Shown here one piece after another: positions 33,686 to 41,349 of a stretch of DNA of 64,000 nucleotides. Position 1 is the first letter of the stretch. Each line of letters starts with the position of its first letter. The stretch is from Palleronia pontilimi. Its GTDB lineage: Bacteria; Pseudomonadota; Alphaproteobacteria; Rhodobacterales; Rhodobacteraceae. The stretch is from positions 372,001 to 436,000 of the forward strand of contig NZ_JAEKPD010000002.1 in NCBI RefSeq assembly GCF_016412875.1. Reading direction: 5' to 3'. The notes under the pieces were generated by a model. The model saw only the letters and a list, made by a program, of their open reading frames with translations, did not search any database and had not been told where the DNA came from. The position numbers were made by a program, and so were the translations under genes.

Positions 33686-34660
33686 ATGGCCTACGCAATC
33701 TTTGCCCCCGAACCCGGCGGCGCAAATGTTCTTCAGCGGCGCGACATCGAGCCGCCGACGCCCAAGTCGGGCGAGGTCCTGATCCGGCACACGGCCATCG
33801 GGGTGAACTATCTCGACATCTATTTCCGCACCGGGACCTATCCCTGGCCGGTCGAGCGGGACCTGATCCTGGGCTCGGAAGGCGCGGGCGTGGTCGAGGC
33901 GGTTGGCGAGGGCGTGGGCGGCTTCGCCAAGGGTAACCGCGTCGCCTATACCGTGGCCAATGGCGCCTATGCCTCGCACCGGATCGTCCCGGCGGCGATG
34001 CTGGTCCACCTGCCGGACGCCGTGACCGACGCGCAGGCGGCGGGCGCAATGCTGAAAGGGCTGACCGTCCACTACCTGATCCACCATTCCTATGCGGTGC
34101 AGTCTGGCGACACCGTGCTGGTCCATGCCGCCGCGGGCGGTGTCGGCCAGATCGCGGGGCAATGGCTGAAGGCCAGGGGGGTACGCGCCATCGGCACCGC
34201 AGGCGGGGCCGACAAATGCGCCCGCGCCAGGCAGAACGGCTATGCCGAGGTGATCGATTACAGCCAGGGCGACTGGGTGGAGGCGGTGAAATCCCTCACC
34301 GACGGCGCCGGCGTGGCCGCGGTCTATGACGGGGTCGGGCGCGATACGATCCTGGGCTCGGCGCAATGCTTGCGCCGCTTCGGCACGCTCGTCAGCTTTG
34401 GCCAGGCCTCGGGCGCGCCGGACCAGTTCCGCATCGCGCATCTGGCGCCGAATTCGCTGCGCCTGACCCGGCCGACGCTGTTCCACCACACCGCCTCGCG
34501 CGACTGGTACGCCAGCGCAGCCGCCGACCTCTTCGCCGCCATCGCCGACGGCAGCATCGTGATCGAGACCGGCACGCCGCAGCCGCTGGAGGAGGTGGCC
34601 GAAGTGCACCGATCGCTCGAATCGCGCAAGACCACCGGCTCGGTGATCCTTACGCCCTAG
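33686..34660 (+). CDS. Quinone oxidoreductase (zeta-crystallin-like, QorA family)
   Basis: 324 residues, zinc-free medium-chain reductase: GVNYLDIYFRTGTYPWP, LGSEGAGVVEAVG, and the NADPH-binding AAAGGVGQIAGQWLKA. The start at 33686 follows GAGGAGA. Such enzymes reduce quinones or alkenals with NADPH and may protect against reactive products, or reduce an enone in the pathway. Confidence 0.93.
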   Translation: MAYAIFAPEPGGANVLQRRDIEPPTPKSGEVLIRHTAIGVNYLDIYFRTGTYPWPVERDLILGSEGAGVVEAVGEGVGGFAKGNRVAYTVANGAYASHRIVPAAMLVHLPDAVTDAQAAGAMLKGLTVHYLIHHSYAVQSGDTVLVHAAAGGVGQIAGQWLKARGVRAIGTAGGADKCARARQNGYAEVIDYSQGDWVEAVKSLTDGAGVAAVYDGVGRDTILGSAQCLRRFGTLVSFGQASGAPDQFRIAHLAPNSLRLTRPTLFHHTASRDWYASAAADLFAAIADGSIVIETGTPQPLEEVAEVHRSLESRKTTGSVILTP

Positions 34661-34690
34661 GCTGGACCCTCGGACCCAGGGAGAGCAGGC

Positions 34691-36166
34691 ATGAACCTTG
34701 AAAGCGTTCCTCCGATCGCTGCCGCATCCGTCCCCTGCGGGGTCTTCGTCGACAATGCCTGGCGGCCCGCTGCTTCGGGCAAAACACTCGAGATGGTCGA
34801 GCCGGCGACCGGCGCTCCGTTCGCGCGCATCGCCGCCGGAGACGCGCGCGACGTCGACGCCGCGGTTCGCGCCGCGCGCCGCGCGCTGGAGGGCAGCTGG
34901 GGGCGGCTCGACGCCACAGAGCGAGGCCGCCTGCTGACCCGGCTGGGCGCGCTGATCGAAAACCAACGCGACACGCTCGCCGTGCTTGAGGCACGCGACA
35001 CTGGCAAGCCCCTGAGCCAGGCGCGAACCGACATCGACGCCGCCGCGCGGTACTTCGAGTTCTACGGCGGCGCCGCCGACAAGGTCCTTGGCGCGACCAT
35101 CCCCTATAGGCCCGGCAAGCTCGCCCTGACCGAGCGCGTGCCGCATGGCGTCACCGGGCACATCATCCCCTGGAACTACCCCGCCCAGATGTTTGGCCGC
35201 ACGCTGGCGCCAGCGCTGGCCATGGGCAATGCCTGCGTATTGAAACCCGCCGAGGATGCCTGTCTGACCGTGTTGCACCTGGCTGAACTATCGCGCGAGG
35301 CCGGCTTTCCGCCCGGCGCGATAAACGTCGTGCCGGGACGCGGTGAGGTCGCCGGCGCGGCGTTGTCTGCGCATTCCGGCGTCGACTTCCTGTCCTTCAC
35401 CGGCAGCCCCGAGGTTGGCACTCTGGTGCAGATCGCCGCCGCCCGTCGGCACGCGGGCTGCACGCTGGAGCTGGGCGGTAAGTCGCCGCAGATCGTCTTT
35501 GGCGATGCCGACCTCGACGCCGCGGTTCCGGTGATCATCGCCGCCATCGCGCAGAACGCCGGGCAGACTTGCTCGGCCGGATCGCGAGTCCTGGCCGAGG
35601 AAGGCATCGCCAAGGACCTTTCCGCGCGCCTCGCCGACGCCTTTGCCGCCCTGCGCGCCGGCCCGCCCGAGGCCGATCTCGATCTCGGCCCGGTCATCAA
35701 CCCCACTCAGAAGCGTCGGGTCGAGCGGTTCTGCGGTCTCGCCGATGCAGCCGGGGTGCCGCTGATCGCCGAGGGCCGCATCGACCCCGGCGCCGTACCG
35801 CACGGCTGTTACGTCACGCCCCGCCTCTATGGCCCGGTACCGCGCGACCATCCGGTGGCGCAGCAGGAAATTTTCGGGCCCGTCCTGGCGCTGACGATCT
35901 TCGGGGATGAGGACGACGCCGTTTGCCTCGCCAACGGCACCGAGTACGGGCTGGTCGCGGGCGTCTGGTCGCGCGATGCTGCCCGCGCGGTCCGGGTGGC
36001 CCGCCGCATAGGCGCCGGCCAGGTTCACATCAACGGCTACGCCGCAGGCGGCGAGGTCGAGCTGCCTTTCGGCGGCATCAGGAAATCCGGTCATGGTCGC
36101 GAGAAGGGCCTTGCCGCGCTCGACGAGTTTTCAACAACCCTTACCCTGGTCCTCAACCACGCCTGA
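34691..36166 (+). CDS. Aldehyde dehydrogenase family protein (betaine/hydroxybenzaldehyde-type)
   Basis: 491 residues with IIPWNYPAQMFGRTLAPALAMGN, FTGSPEVG, catalytic E260 (LELGGKS) and C294 (GQTCSAG), and PFGGIRKSGHGREKG near the end. Slightly more GC-rich and arginine-rich than the first ALDH. Substrate not readable. Confidence 0.92.
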   Translation: MNLESVPPIAAASVPCGVFVDNAWRPAASGKTLEMVEPATGAPFARIAAGDARDVDAAVRAARRALEGSWGRLDATERGRLLTRLGALIENQRDTLAVLEARDTGKPLSQARTDIDAAARYFEFYGGAADKVLGATIPYRPGKLALTERVPHGVTGHIIPWNYPAQMFGRTLAPALAMGNACVLKPAEDACLTVLHLAELSREAGFPPGAINVVPGRGEVAGAALSAHSGVDFLSFTGSPEVGTLVQIAAARRHAGCTLELGGKSPQIVFGDADLDAAVPVIIAAIAQNAGQTCSAGSRVLAEEGIAKDLSARLADAFAALRAGPPEADLDLGPVINPTQKRRVERFCGLADAAGVPLIAEGRIDPGAVPHGCYVTPRLYGPVPRDHPVAQQEIFGPVLALTIFGDEDDAVCLANGTEYGLVAGVWSRDAARAVRVARRIGAGQVHINGYAAGGEVELPFGGIRKSGHGREKGLAALDEFSTTLTLVLNHA

Positions 36167-36182
36167 AACCGGAAGCACCGCC

Positions 36183-36713
36183 ATGACACCGCAAACCGTC
36201 CCTGACGCCACCTTTCACACCCGCGTGCGCAACCCCGCCCTGGGCGGCGACAATCCGTTCGAATGGAAAGACGTCACCACCGCCGACGTCTTCTCGGGCA
36301 AACGGATCGTCGCCTTCGCTCTGCCCGGCGCCTTCACCCCGGCCTGCTCGGACAGCCACCTGCCGGGATACGAGCGGCTGCACGATGACTTTCTCGCGGC
36401 GGGCGTCGACCGTGTCGTCTGCCTGTCGGTCAACGACGCCTTCGTGATGTTTCAGTGGGCCCGCTCGCGGAACATCGAGAAGGTTCACATGCTGCCCGAC
36501 GGCAATGGCGAGTTCACTCGCAAGATGGGCATGCTTGTCGACCGCTCGGCGCAGGGCATGGGTATGCGCAGCTGGCGCTATTCAATGCTGGTCGAGGACC
36601 TCGAGATCGTGAAGCTGTTCGCCGAGCCCGGCTTCCGTGACAACCCGCCAGGCGTTCCGCTTGAACATTCCGGGGCCGAGACGATGCTGGAATTTGTAAG
36701 GCCCCGAAGCTGA
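36183..36713 (+). CDS. Peroxiredoxin (Prx5 type)
   Basis: 176 residues. The peroxidatic cysteine is C55 in PGAFTPACSDSHLPGY, with a second cysteine at position 80 (RVVCLSVND) as possible resolving residue; C-terminal FAEPGFRDNPPGVPLEHSGAETML is typical of Prx5. No glutaredoxin domain is fused, so glutathione and an external glutaredoxin would reduce it. As the last cargo gene, it probably removes peroxide generated in the pathway. Confidence 0.93.
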   Translation: MTPQTVPDATFHTRVRNPALGGDNPFEWKDVTTADVFSGKRIVAFALPGAFTPACSDSHLPGYERLHDDFLAAGVDRVVCLSVNDAFVMFQWARSRNIEKVHMLPDGNGEFTRKMGMLVDRSAQGMGMRSWRYSMLVEDLEIVKLFAEPGFRDNPPGVPLEHSGAETMLEFVRPRS

Positions 36714-37087
36714 TCCTGATGGTTTTGCGGTGCAGCAACCCTGGAACCGATAGGGCGGGGTGACCCGTCCGAATTTTTTGACCTTCGGTGCACTGGCGGG
36801 AGAACGTCTGCAAGAAAGAGAAAGCGGACCTCTGCCTCACGACCTTTAATGGCAGCTTCGTCCGCATTCTGCCAGTTCACGCGCGGCGCAGCGAATGGCG
36901 GCAAACTTGCTCGCACGGATTGGAACCTATCACCCAAAGACGAACGGAGAGGGGTAGGGCCGAGCTACAACATCGCGATTTAGGCGCAACATTTGTTGTA
37001 ACTTGATCGAAAACGGGCTCGGACGAGCAATAAACGGGCCTGAAACATGCTCTGGCGGGACTGCCCAAGCTGCGATAAACGTCAGCA
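36714..37087. other. Right end of the island, no confident gene
   Basis: 374 bp between the peroxiredoxin gene and the dusA start, AT-richer than the cargo. It contains CAACATTTGTTG (perfect inverted repeat) and a TGTTGTAA motif at about 36987-37001. A plus-strand stretch near 36889-36980 translates as protein-like (ARTDWNLSPKDERRG) but is short and unassignable. No integrase or excisionase gene visible. Confidence 0.45.
36987..37001. repeat. Palindrome with TGTTGTAA motif near island right end
   Basis: CAACATTTGTTG (36987-36998) is a perfect inverted repeat with TT centre, running into TGTTGTAA (36994-37001), the octamer found twice near the left end. Candidate integrase or excisionase binding site. 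Confidence 0.5.
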
Positions 37088-38089
37088 ATGAAAAGAAAAT
37101 CGCACAATATCGTACCTTGGCGTATGTCTTGCGCCCCTATGATGGATTGGACGGACCGGCATTGCCGGGTGTTTCATCGGGCGATGTCGTCGAAGGCGTT
37201 GCTTTACACGGAAATGGTGACGGCGCCCGCATTGGTGCGGGGCAGGGCGCGGCATCTGCTGGACTTCGATGGGGCCGAACATCCCGTCGCGCTGCAACTG
37301 GGGGGATCGGATCCGCAGGAATTGGCCCAGGCTGCGCGGATGGGGGCCGATCACGGGTACGACGAGATCAACCTGAACGTGGGCTGCCCGTCGGACCGGG
37401 TGCAGTCGGGATGTTTCGGCGCGGTCCTGATGGAACAACCCGCGTTGGTGGCCGACTGCTGTGCCGCGATGATCGGCGCTCAGCCAAAACCGGTCACAGT
37501 CAAGTGCCGGATCGGCGTGGACGATCAGGAACCCGCGGCGGTACTGCCCGATTTCCTTGCGCAAATTCGCGATGCCGGGGTGCGTCGCGTCGCGATCCAC
37601 GCACGCAAGGCATGGCTTCAGGGGCTCAGCCCGAAAGAGAACCGCGATATCCCGCCGCTCGATTATCCGCTGGTCCACGCGATGAAAGCCGAATTCCCCG
37701 ACCTGCACCTGTCGATCAATGGCGGGATCACCGATCTCGATCAGGTGGAAGCGCATCTGCGCGCTGGCCTCGACGGCGTCATGGTCGGACGCGCGGCCTA
37801 TCACGATCCTGCGGCGATCCTGCTCGACGCAGATCGGCGCATATTCGGTCAGGATCGCGCACCCTTGTCGCGGGCCGAGGTCGTGGAAGCGATGCTGCCC
37901 TATATCGACCGGCACATTGCCGCAGGCGGCAAGCTGGGGCAGGTCACCCGGCATATGCTGGGTCTGTTCGCCGGGCAACCGGGTGCCCGGGCATGGCGGC
38001 GGATCCTGTCCGAAGGCGCGCACCGGCCCGGGGCGGGTCGCGGCCTGCTGCTCGATGCGCTGGACGCGACCCAGGCCGCCGCTGCGTGA
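37088..38089 (+). CDS. dusA: tRNA-dihydrouridine(20/20a) synthase DusA, with N-terminus supplied by the island
   Basis: Flavin enzyme that reduces U20/U20a in tRNA D-loops, 333 residues. CAPMMDWTDRHCR begins the TIM barrel; the catalytic cysteine is C100 (NVGCPSDRVQSG), followed by VKCRIGVDD and INGGITDL and FMN-contacting GVMVGRAAY. The first 13 residues (MKRKSHNIVPWRM) come from island DNA and differ from the native start left at 14426. An in-frame ATG at 37124 (MSCAPMMD) is an alternative start. The stop overlaps a GTG start of the next gene. The protein looks complete and functional. Confidence 0.95.
   Translation: MKRKSHNIVPWRMSCAPMMDWTDRHCRVFHRAMSSKALLYTEMVTAPALVRGRARHLLDFDGAEHPVALQLGGSDPQELAQAARMGADHGYDEINLNVGCPSDRVQSGCFGAVLMEQPALVADCCAAMIGAQPKPVTVKCRIGVDDQEPAAVLPDFLAQIRDAGVRRVAIHARKAWLQGLSPKENRDIPPLDYPLVHAMKAEFPDLHLSINGGITDLDQVEAHLRAGLDGVMVGRAAYHDPAAILLDADRRIFGQDRAPLSRAEVVEAMLPYIDRHIAAGGKLGQVTRHMLGLFAGQPGARAWRRILSEGAHRPGAGRGLLLDALDATQAAAA
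37133..37147 (+). repeat. Right attachment repeat of the dusA island (attR core)
   Basis: GCCCCTATGATGGAT, identical to 14459-14473, within the coding sequence for APMMD of DusA. The right-hand copy is joined to the rest of dusA. Confidence 0.85.
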
Positions 38090-38829
38090 GCGATACGGAG
38101 GATCGCGGCTGGCGGTTCTTCGCGCCCGATGCGGCCCTGCGGCGCTGGGGCAATGCTGCCTTGGGGCCCGCCAAGGCGGCCCTCGATGCATCCGGCGACT
38201 GGCGCTGTGGCGGCACGTGGTGTCCCGGCGTCGACGCTTTGCCCAATACAGTCGATGGCGCCATCGCGGGCGTCCCGCTGGAGGGCGCCGCGATCCGCGC
38301 CACCGGGTGGACAGGGCCGTGGCATCGCGCGCAGCTTTCATGCTGCCTGCCGGGCTATCCGTTGCAGGACGCGGACGAGAGCGACGCGCAACACCGCTAC
38401 CGCATCCGCCGCGACAGCGCCCATCTGGACGGGCTGCTGCCCTTCGGACCGCGGCGCCGCCGGATGCTGCGCGAGCCCCATGCCTTCGTTCTGGGCATCG
38501 GGCTGGCAGGGCAGGGACCCGGTGCCGCACCCTTGGTGGTGTGGGAGGGCAGCCAGCATATTCTTGGCCCGGCCCTCAGCGCCGTGCTGCGTCGGCACGA
38601 CCCGGCCACATGGTCCGACGTCGATCTGACGGATCTCTACCAGGCCACTCGTCGCGAGATTTTCGACCGCTGCACCCGCGTCGAGGTGCCGCTGACCGAA
38701 GGCGGTGCCGTCCTGCTGCATCGCCACCTGCTGCACGGCATCTCGCCCTGGCGCTCGGATCAGGCCGCGCCACGCACCATCGCTTATTTCCGGCCGCTTC
38801 TTGACGACATCGCCGACTGGGCTGCCTGA
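38086..38829 (+). CDS. Phytanoyl-CoA dioxygenase (PhyH)-like Fe(II)/2-oxoglutarate enzyme
   Basis: 247 residues, GTG start inside the dusA stop (GTGA). Metal-binding pattern: H-x-D in SAHLDGL (about residue 107), distal H in LLHRHLLHGISPW, and the 2-oxoglutarate arginine in RTIAYFRP. No classical homolog could be named; overall it resembles small PhyH-like hydroxylases. Tight coupling to dusA raises the possibility of action on tRNA or flavin metabolism, but that is inference. Could also act on a small metabolite. Confidence 0.78.
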   Translation: MSDTEDRGWRFFAPDAALRRWGNAALGPAKAALDASGDWRCGGTWCPGVDALPNTVDGAIAGVPLEGAAIRATGWTGPWHRAQLSCCLPGYPLQDADESDAQHRYRIRRDSAHLDGLLPFGPRRRRMLREPHAFVLGIGLAGQGPGAAPLVVWEGSQHILGPALSAVLRRHDPATWSDVDLTDLYQATRREIFDRCTRVEVPLTEGGAVLLHRHLLHGISPWRSDQAAPRTIAYFRPLLDDIADWAA

Positions 38830-38914
38830 GGCCGTAACCGCGACCCGCTGGCACTGGCCATTTGCGGGCGGGGCGTCTATTTCGCGTCTGAACAGTCGAC
38901 AGGCAAGGCGCGCG

Positions 38915-40021
38915 ATGACCGATACGACCCACTATTCCGATGCGATTTCGTCGATCGAAGAAATCATCGACGACGCGCGCAACGGGCGCATGTTCATATT
39001 GGTCGACCACGAGGATCGCGAAAACGAGGGCGACCTGGTCATCCCCGCGCAGATGGCCACGCCGGATGCGATCAACTTCATGGCGACCCACGGGCGCGGG
39101 TTGATCTGCCTGAGCCTGACCGGCGAGCGGTGCGATGCGCTGGGGCTGCAACTGATGGCGTCGCACAATTCGTCGCGGCACGAGACCAACTTCACCATCT
39201 CGATCGAGGCGCGCGAGGGCGTCAGCACCGGCATCTCGGCCCACGACCGCGCCCGCACCGTGTCCGTGGCGATCGACAGCGCCGCGACCGGGGCCGACAT
39301 CGCCACGCCCGGCCACGTCTTCCCGCTGCGCGCCCGCAAGGGTGGCGTGCTGGTGCGGGCGGGCCATACCGAGGCGGGCGTCGACATTTCGCGGCTGGCG
39401 GGCCTGAACCCGTCGAGCGTGATCTGCGAGATCATGAACGACGACGGCTCGATGGCGCGTCTGCCCGACCTCGTGGCGTTTGCTCAGCGGCACGGGCTGA
39501 AGATCGGCACCATCAGCGACCTGATCGCCTATCGCCGTCGCAACGACAACCTGGTGCGGATGCAGGACGAGCGGACCATCACGTCCGAATTCGGCGGCGA
39601 ATGGAAGATGCGGATCTACACCGACGAAACCCACGGCGCCGAGCATATCGTGCTGGTCAAGGGCGACGTGACCAGCGACGAGCCGGTGCTGGTGCGGATG
39701 CACGCGATGGACCCGATGCTGGACGTGGTGGGCACCGGCGGCAAGGGCCGCGCACGCGAATTCGGCGACGCGATGAAGCTGATCGCCGAGGAAGGCCGCG
39801 GCGTGCTGGTTCTTCTGCGTGATGTGACCATGAAGATCGCGGCCCATGACGACGTGTCGCCCCAGACGCTGCGGCAATACGGGCTGGGCGCGCAGATCCT
39901 CAGCTCGCTGGGGTTGCACAAGCTGGTGCTGCTGACCAATTCCCCCAGACCGAAGGTCGTTGGGCTGGAAGCCTACGGACTTGAAATCACGGACACCCGC
40001 AAAATATCGGAGATCGGCTGA
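38915..40021 (+). CDS. ribB: 3,4-dihydroxy-2-butanone 4-phosphate synthase with degenerate GTP cyclohydrolase II domain
   Basis: 368 residues. The N-terminal RibB domain (1-210) has RENEGDL, TGISAHDRARTV and RAGHTEAGVDI, so it makes the four-carbon riboflavin precursor. The C-terminal half keeps the RibA-like fold (EPVLVRMHAMDP, AEEGRGVLVLLRD, LVLLTNSPRPK) but lacks the zinc cysteines of active GTP cyclohydrolase II (HSE-C...RCDCG is replaced by HAMDPMLDVVGTGG). It is therefore RibB plus a non-catalytic RibA-like domain. The stop overlaps the ribH start (TGATG). Confidence 0.93.
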   Translation: MTDTTHYSDAISSIEEIIDDARNGRMFILVDHEDRENEGDLVIPAQMATPDAINFMATHGRGLICLSLTGERCDALGLQLMASHNSSRHETNFTISIEAREGVSTGISAHDRARTVSVAIDSAATGADIATPGHVFPLRARKGGVLVRAGHTEAGVDISRLAGLNPSSVICEIMNDDGSMARLPDLVAFAQRHGLKIGTISDLIAYRRRNDNLVRMQDERTITSEFGGEWKMRIYTDETHGAEHIVLVKGDVTSDEPVLVRMHAMDPMLDVVGTGGKGRAREFGDAMKLIAEEGRGVLVLLRDVTMKIAAHDDVSPQTLRQYGLGAQILSSLGLHKLVLLTNSPRPKVVGLEAYGLEITDTRKISEIG

Positions 40022-40536
40022 TGTCAGGCGCATCCCACCATACCCCCGAAATGCCATCCTTCGATAAGCCGGTAAAACTGCTGATCGTGGTGGCACCTTA
40101 CTACAAGGACATCGCCGATGACCTGGTGGCCGGTGCCAAGGCGCAGATCGAAGCTGTCGGCGGCACCTGGGAGCTGGTCGAAGTGCCCGGCGCGCTGGAG
40201 GTTCCGACCGCGATCCGTATCGCGCAGCGCACCAGCAATTTCGACGGCTTCGTGGCGCTCGGCTGCGTCATCCGGGGCGAGACGACCCATTACGACACGG
40301 TCTGCAACGACAGCAGCCGCGCGCTGACGCTTCTGGGCCTCGATGGCTGCTGCATCGGCAACGGCATCCTGACGGTCGAGACCCACGAACAGGCCGTCGT
40401 GCGCGCGGGCGATCAGAATAAGGGCGGGGGGGCCGCCGCCGCCGCGCTGCACCTCGTGGCCCTGTCGCGCAAATGGTCCGGCGCGGGCAAGGGGATCGGC
40501 TTCCGCCCCTACGGCGAAGACACGCTGCTGGCATGA
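40021..40536 (+). CDS. ribH: 6,7-dimethyl-8-ribityllumazine synthase
   Basis: 171 residues, penultimate riboflavin enzyme, self-assembling. VVAPYYKDIADDLVAGA, VPGALEVPTAI, GCVIRGETTHYD (phosphate site and catalytic His) and NGILTVETHEQA are diagnostic. Overlaps ribB by one base and nusB by 4 (ATGA). Confidence 0.96.
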   Translation: MSGASHHTPEMPSFDKPVKLLIVVAPYYKDIADDLVAGAKAQIEAVGGTWELVEVPGALEVPTAIRIAQRTSNFDGFVALGCVIRGETTHYDTVCNDSSRALTLLGLDGCCIGNGILTVETHEQAVVRAGDQNKGGGAAAAALHLVALSRKWSGAGKGIGFRPYGEDTLLA

Positions 40537-40991
40537 GCGACAAGCGGCAAATGAAGGCTGCGGCCCGGCTTTATGCCGTGCAGGCGCTGTTCCAGATGGA
40601 GCATTCGAGCCTTTCCATCGACCGTGTCCGGGTGGAATTCGAAGACCATCGCTTCGGCGCCATCTACGACGAAGGCGAGATGGCCGAAGCCGACGTGGAC
40701 CTCTTCCGCCGGATCCTGGAAGACGCGGTGAACGAGCAGGCGAAGATCGACCAGATGACCGACCGCGCGCTGGTCGCCAAATGGCCCATCGACCGGATCG
40801 ATCCGACCCTGCGCGCCACCTTCCGCGCCGCCGGGGCCGAGCTGGTGGCCAGGAAGGCGCCGCCCAAGGTGGTTATCAGCGAATATGTCGACGTGGCGAA
40901 GGCCTTCTTCCCAGAGGGACGCGAGCCGAAATTCGTGAACGCCGTCCTCGACCACATGGCGCGCGAGGCGCGACCGGACGCCTTCGCATGA
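40533..40991 (+). CDS. nusB: Transcription antitermination factor NusB
   Basis: 152 residues, all-helical RNA-binding factor for rRNA antitermination. Core motifs: ARLYAVQALFQME, WPIDRIDPTLRATFRAAGAEL, and PPKVVISEYVDVAKAFFPEGREPKFVNAVLD. Coupled to ribH by ATGA and to the next small gene by the same arrangement. Confidence 0.96.
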   Translation: MSDKRQMKAAARLYAVQALFQMEHSSLSIDRVRVEFEDHRFGAIYDEGEMAEADVDLFRRILEDAVNEQAKIDQMTDRALVAKWPIDRIDPTLRATFRAAGAELVARKAPPKVVISEYVDVAKAFFPEGREPKFVNAVLDHMAREARPDAFA

Positions 40992-41221
40992 GTCGCCGCA
41001 GCCGCGATCCGCTGGCGACGTTCAACGAACGCGTGAAGATGACGGCGATGTTCATCAATACCGTCGCTCTGGGCATCGTTGGCTTCGCCGTTTTGCGGCC
41101 TTTGACCGAATCTTTGGCAAATTGGTCGGCAAAAACCACGTGGTGGTTGATGGCGGGGCTGGTTTTGCACGCGTTTGCGCACTATATTCTTAGATACCTG
41201 CATAAGGAGGACGCGACATGA
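40988..41221 (+). CDS. Small two-helix membrane protein
   Basis: 77 residues with two hydrophobic segments (MFINTVALGIVGFAVLRPL at about 21-39 and TTWWLMAGLVLHAFAHYIL at about 50-68). It follows nusB with ATGA overlap and overlaps the next gene the same way. Family unknown to me; likely conserved in roseobacters at this place. Confidence 0.8.
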   Translation: MSRRSRDPLATFNERVKMTAMFINTVALGIVGFAVLRPLTESLANWSAKTTWWLMAGLVLHAFAHYILRYLHKEDAT

Positions 41222-41349
41222 CCTTCTACGAGTTCAGCCTGCCGCTTGTTTTCATCGGCCTTGCCTGGATTGGCGTGCAATATATTCGCTACGAGGAACG
41301 CAAGCTCGACCGCAAGCTGGCCGAGCAGCGCAACCATCCGTCCAAGTAG
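41218..41349 (+). CDS. Very small single-pass membrane protein (43 residues)
   Basis: Begins with MTFYEFSLPLVFIGLAWIGV (one transmembrane helix), then a charged tail (YEERKLDRKLAEQRNH). Strong AAGGAGGA ribosome-binding site and ATGA overlap with the previous gene support translation. Could be an accessory subunit of a membrane complex; no family recognised. Confidence 0.7.
   Translation: MTFYEFSLPLVFIGLAWIGVQYIRYEERKLDRKLAEQRNHPSK

Larger units (their letters stand above)
14459..37147. mobile_element. Genomic island inserted in dusA (catabolic cargo, 22.7 kb)
   Basis: The segment is bounded by perfect 15-bp direct repeats (GCCCCTATGATGGAT) at 14459-14473 and 37133-37147. The right copy lies inside intact dusA; the left copy ends a detached dusA N-terminal fragment. 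The 5' end of dusA is a known hotspot for integrative elements. Cargo: mesaconase-like, CitF-like and CitE-like enzymes, two SDRs, two glutathione transferases, two aldehyde dehydrogenases, a quinone reductase, a peroxiredoxin, a LysR regulator and two HAAT-type transporter sets. Both ends hold about 370-440 bp of AT-richer, gene-free sequence with TGTTGTAA motifs. No intact integrase, relaxase or phage gene was seen inside. GC content of the cargo resembles the host, suggesting a donor of similar composition. Confidence 0.82.

Noticed and set aside
32657-35278. An 873-codon open frame on the minus strand opposite the ALDH and quinone reductase genes
   Set aside because: It is antisense to three genes with clear catalytic motifs, has arginine/glycine/histidine-rich composition of a GC-rich shadow frame, and no recognisable domain.
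12341-37147. Prophage
   Set aside because: No capsid, tail, terminase, lysis or replication genes were seen; only integrase and DUF932 remnants, so a genomic island plus debris is the better reading.
38830-38914. FMN riboswitch upstream of ribB
   Set aside because: The gap is only 85 bases and lacks the conserved RFN-element blocks; ribB probably depends on an upstream promoter.
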